Under the pieces are notes generated by a model. It was not told the origin of the DNA, made no database searches, and worked only from the letters and a program-made list of their open reading frames with translations. From positions 62,001 through 126,000 of the forward strand of contig NZ_JPRD01000008.1 in NCBI RefSeq assembly GCF_000817815.1: a stretch of 64,000 bases of DNA, given 5' to 3'. This stretch comes from Vibrio owensii CAIM 1854 = LMG 25443. GTDB lineage: Bacteria > Pseudomonadota > Gammaproteobacteria > Enterobacterales > Vibrionaceae. Positions 62,159 to 64,000 of the stretch are shown here, one piece after another. A program made the translations under genes and the position numbers. Position 1 is the stretch's first letter. Every line of letters starts with the position of its first letter.

Positions 62159-63145
62159 TTAGATATTTGGACGTGCCGTCTCGTTGGTTGATGGTGGCAG
62201 ATGAGGTAACGTCACCTCTGGTTGGTCACCCGTTAATGAGCGTAAGAACTCAGTGATTTTGACTGACTCTTCTTTCGTCAGTTTCTGACCAAGCTGAAGG
62301 TCAGCCATCATTGCTACTGCTTCTTCTAGATCCCAAACCGAACCGTCGTGGAAGTACGGGTAGGTGAGTTCGATGTTACGAAGTGTCGGTACTTTAAAGA
62401 CAAACTTATCGAAATCATTACCCGTGATCGCCTTACGCCCAACATCTGGGTTATCCGTTGCAAACGGCTTCACTAAGCCCATCTTTTGGTACATTTGACC
62501 ACCGGCGAGAGGGCCGCTGTGACACGCTGTACAACCTTTCGCTTTAAACAAGTTGTAGCCTTCGACCTGCGCTGTTGTTAAGGCGTTATCGTCGCCCTTC
62601 AACCAAAGATCGAACGGTGCGTTTGGCGTGCGTAAAGTTTGTTCAAAGGTCGCAATTGCATCAGTCACGTTATCAATGGTGATCGTTTCACTGCCGTAGG
62701 CTTGTTTAAACCACTCGCGATATTGAGGAATCGACTTGAGCGTGTCGATCGCAAGCTGGTGGCTAAAGGCCATTTCGAGTGGGTTTTCGATCGGGCCAGC
62801 CGCTTGTTCTTGCAAATCTTTGGCTCGTCCATTCCAGAACTGAACAAAGTTCAAATCCGAATTAAACACCGTTGGTGAGTTGATAGGGCCAATTGCCCAT
62901 TTATGACCAATAGAGCTTGGTAAGTTATCGACGCCACCTTTTGCGATGTTATGGCAAGAGTTACAAGAAATGGTGTTGGAGGCGGATAAACGAGGTTCAA
63001 ACCACAACGTTTTACCCAGTTCTACTTTCCTCGCATCAAGTCCAGCAACTGGTTCGATCACCTTGATGGGTTCTGCGGATTGGCGCTCTGCGTAGGCACC
63101 GAAAGATAGGACTGACAAGACGCTCACTGCTATAAGAGTTTTCAT
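62159..63145 (-). CDS. ccp: Di-haem cytochrome c peroxidase
   Basis: Periplasmic enzyme that reduces hydrogen peroxide with electrons from small cytochromes. A 328-residue precursor: signal peptide ending AYA, two haem c sites CNSCH (about residue 61) and CTACH (about 209), and the long N-terminal ARKVELGKTLWFEPRLS segment. LANI-type Met ligand not clearly assigned. An FNR-like box upstream suggests use of peroxide in low oxygen. Confidence 0.93.
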   Translation of the reverse strand: MKTLIAVSVLSVLSFGAYAERQSAEPIKVIEPVAGLDARKVELGKTLWFEPRLSASNTISCNSCHNIAKGGVDNLPSSIGHKWAIGPINSPTVFNSDLNFVQFWNGRAKDLQEQAAGPIENPLEMAFSHQLAIDTLKSIPQYREWFKQAYGSETITIDNVTDAIATFEQTLRTPNAPFDLWLKGDDNALTTAQVEGYNLFKAKGCTACHSGPLAGGQMYQKMGLVKPFATDNPDVGRKAITGNDFDKFVFKVPTLRNIELTYPYFHDGSVWDLEEAVAMMADLQLGQKLTKEESVKITEFLRSLTGDQPEVTLPHLPPSTNETARPNI

Positions 63146-63778
63146 AATAACTTCCTTTTTAAGTGATTTTACACTCTCACTAGGGCGGCGTACTTCTTAT
63201 TGGTACGCTCTGGAAGTCACGGTATAGCAATCGTTTTATTCGATAAAATGCAAAAAATCGATGGTTTTTATGGCAAAAAACGATGTTAAAAACGCACAAA
63301 CTTTGCACGATTTGATTTTGCTAGCTTCCCAAGCAGTTGGTCACCTTTCATTTACAAATATGCAAAGAATATAAACGACAGGTTCGTTGATTTAGGTCAA
63401 TTATGCAATCAAGTGAACCTTAGCAGGCGAAAAACCTAAGATATAGGAGAAGCCCGGTTTTTATTGCGTAAATTATCGGTAAGGGGAGGGTATATAACAG
63501 GCAATAAGTCAGGTGTGTAGAATTATTCTATTTTAGGGATTTTGCTCTAAGTCTAAATGAATCTTTGCATTTCAATTTCAATAAAGCTTGGTTATTGATC
63601 ATGTTTCTGAGTATGTGAATTATTATCAATTATGCATATGATTGCTCATTGTCTAGTTTGATTTGTGTAACGTCACTGCAGCACGTATTGAGCGTACTAC
63701 GCTGATTGTCTGTGTTTTCGTGTTGACAGTTTGGTACTAGGTAAAATTCAACAAGACTATGATTTCAAGGAACATTTT
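63146..63778. other. Divergent promoter region of ccp and exoprotease
   Basis: About 630 bp without a gene. It contains an FNR-like box at 63387-63400, a GCGTAC-N9-GTACGC dyad at 63188-63208 in the likely ccp leader, and a TTTTAT-TCG-ATAAAA dyad at 63234-63248. The protease promoter should lie to the right. Confidence 0.5.
63387..63400 (-). promoter_or_regulatory. FNR-like box upstream of ccp
   Basis: TTGAT-N4-GTCAA, nine of ten matches to the FNR consensus. A CATATT box on the minus strand (63358-63363) puts the centre about 42 bp from the predicted start, the class II spacing. This implies a 200-nt leader for ccp. Confidence 0.6.
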
Positions 63779-64000
63779 ATGTTAAAGAAACTACTAAGTT
63801 GTTGTATCACCTCGGCACTCTGTTTTCATTCTTCTATCGCTTTTTCGCAATCTAATGAGATTGCGGACAGTGCAGAGTTACAACAAGCTCCCGACACATT
63901 GCCTGCCACTTTGATGCTTGCTCCGGACGACATCGCCATTGCAGATCGCTACATAGTGGTATTTCAACAACCGCAAATGATGGCGAGCAACTCACCGGAA
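63779..64000 (+). CDS. Secreted subtilisin-like serine protease, 5' part (exoprotease A-like)
   Basis: Gene cut by the window end. The first 74 residues show a signal peptide (LLSCCITSALCFHSSIAFS) and the start of an inhibitor-I9 propeptide (IADRYIVVFQQP). The text closely resembles, from memory, the alkaline serine exoprotease A precursor of V. alginolyticus. The catalytic domain is outside. No strong ribosome-binding site beyond AAGGAAC. Confidence 0.75.
   Translation, partial: MLKKLLSCCITSALCFHSSIAFSQSNEIADSAELQQAPDTLPATLMLAPDDIAIADRYIVVFQQPQMMASNSPE

Overview
The window looks like chromosomal DNA of a marine Vibrio, most likely of the Harveyi/alginolyticus group. The basis is gene content and order: ectABC-aspartokinase next to a BCCT carrier, a tandem glycine riboswitch on an AGCS symporter, pilF/pilW, MetJ-controlled metA, and a truncated start of a subtilisin-like exoprotease resembling exoprotease A of V. 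alginolyticus. Vibrio-style short intergenic hairpin terminators occur throughout. I see no rRNA, tRNA, CRISPR array, integrase, transposase or prophage. Species is inferred from protein resemblance only.

Layout. 1-6.4 kb: tail of an outer-membrane barrel gene, then dmsABC (Tat-exported molybdenum reductase), dmsD chaperone and a NapF-like ferredoxin, with an FNR-like box upstream. 6.4-14.7 kb: azoR, hrpA, two tandem paralogous small outer-membrane barrels, a lipoprotein and an S41 protease lipoprotein. 15-20.4 kb: pilF/pilW with a CRP-S-like site, metA with a MetJ operator, a 1 kb noncoding stretch that may encode a small RNA, an acetyltransferase and a lipoprotein. 20.5-33.5 kb: transporters (SMR, APC, two LysE), LysR and MarR regulators with likely target genes, LpxL-type acyltransferase, FosA, ThpR, M32 carboxypeptidase, and a 37-residue membrane protein behind a MerR-type promoter. 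33.5-38 kb: AT-rich accessory segment with an orphan ParA ATPase, an aerolysin-family toxin and a ToxR/VtrA-like membrane regulator overlapping a small membrane partner. 38-47 kb: glycine-riboswitch AGCS symporter, small membrane and coiled-coil proteins, an AraC/MFS pair and a five-gene CMD/VOC/DMT operon. 47-57.5 kb: sulfatase-fold phosphoglycerol transferase, a divergent cysteinyl-tRNA synthetase with an attenuation leader, MATE pump, cyclic-nucleotide/CBS/DUF294 protein with exonuclease, BCCT carrier. 57.7-64 kb: ectoine operon, aspartokinase, di-haem cytochrome c peroxidase with an FNR-like box, and the start of the exoprotease.

How genes work together. Anaerobic/microaerobic respiration (dms, ccp) shares FNR-like boxes. 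Osmoadaptation combines compatible-solute uptake (BCCT) with ectoine synthesis and its own aspartokinase. The two most interesting signals are (i) a 27-codon leader peptide with four consecutive Cys codons, mutually exclusive hairpins and an intrinsic terminator just before an unusual cysS, which reads as a complete cysteine-responsive attenuator; and (ii) an aerolysin gene beside a ToxR-like/small-partner co-component pair that could be its dedicated sensor. A MerR-type 19-bp-spacer promoter driving a tiny 'MGCC' membrane protein is a third candidate for undescribed biology.
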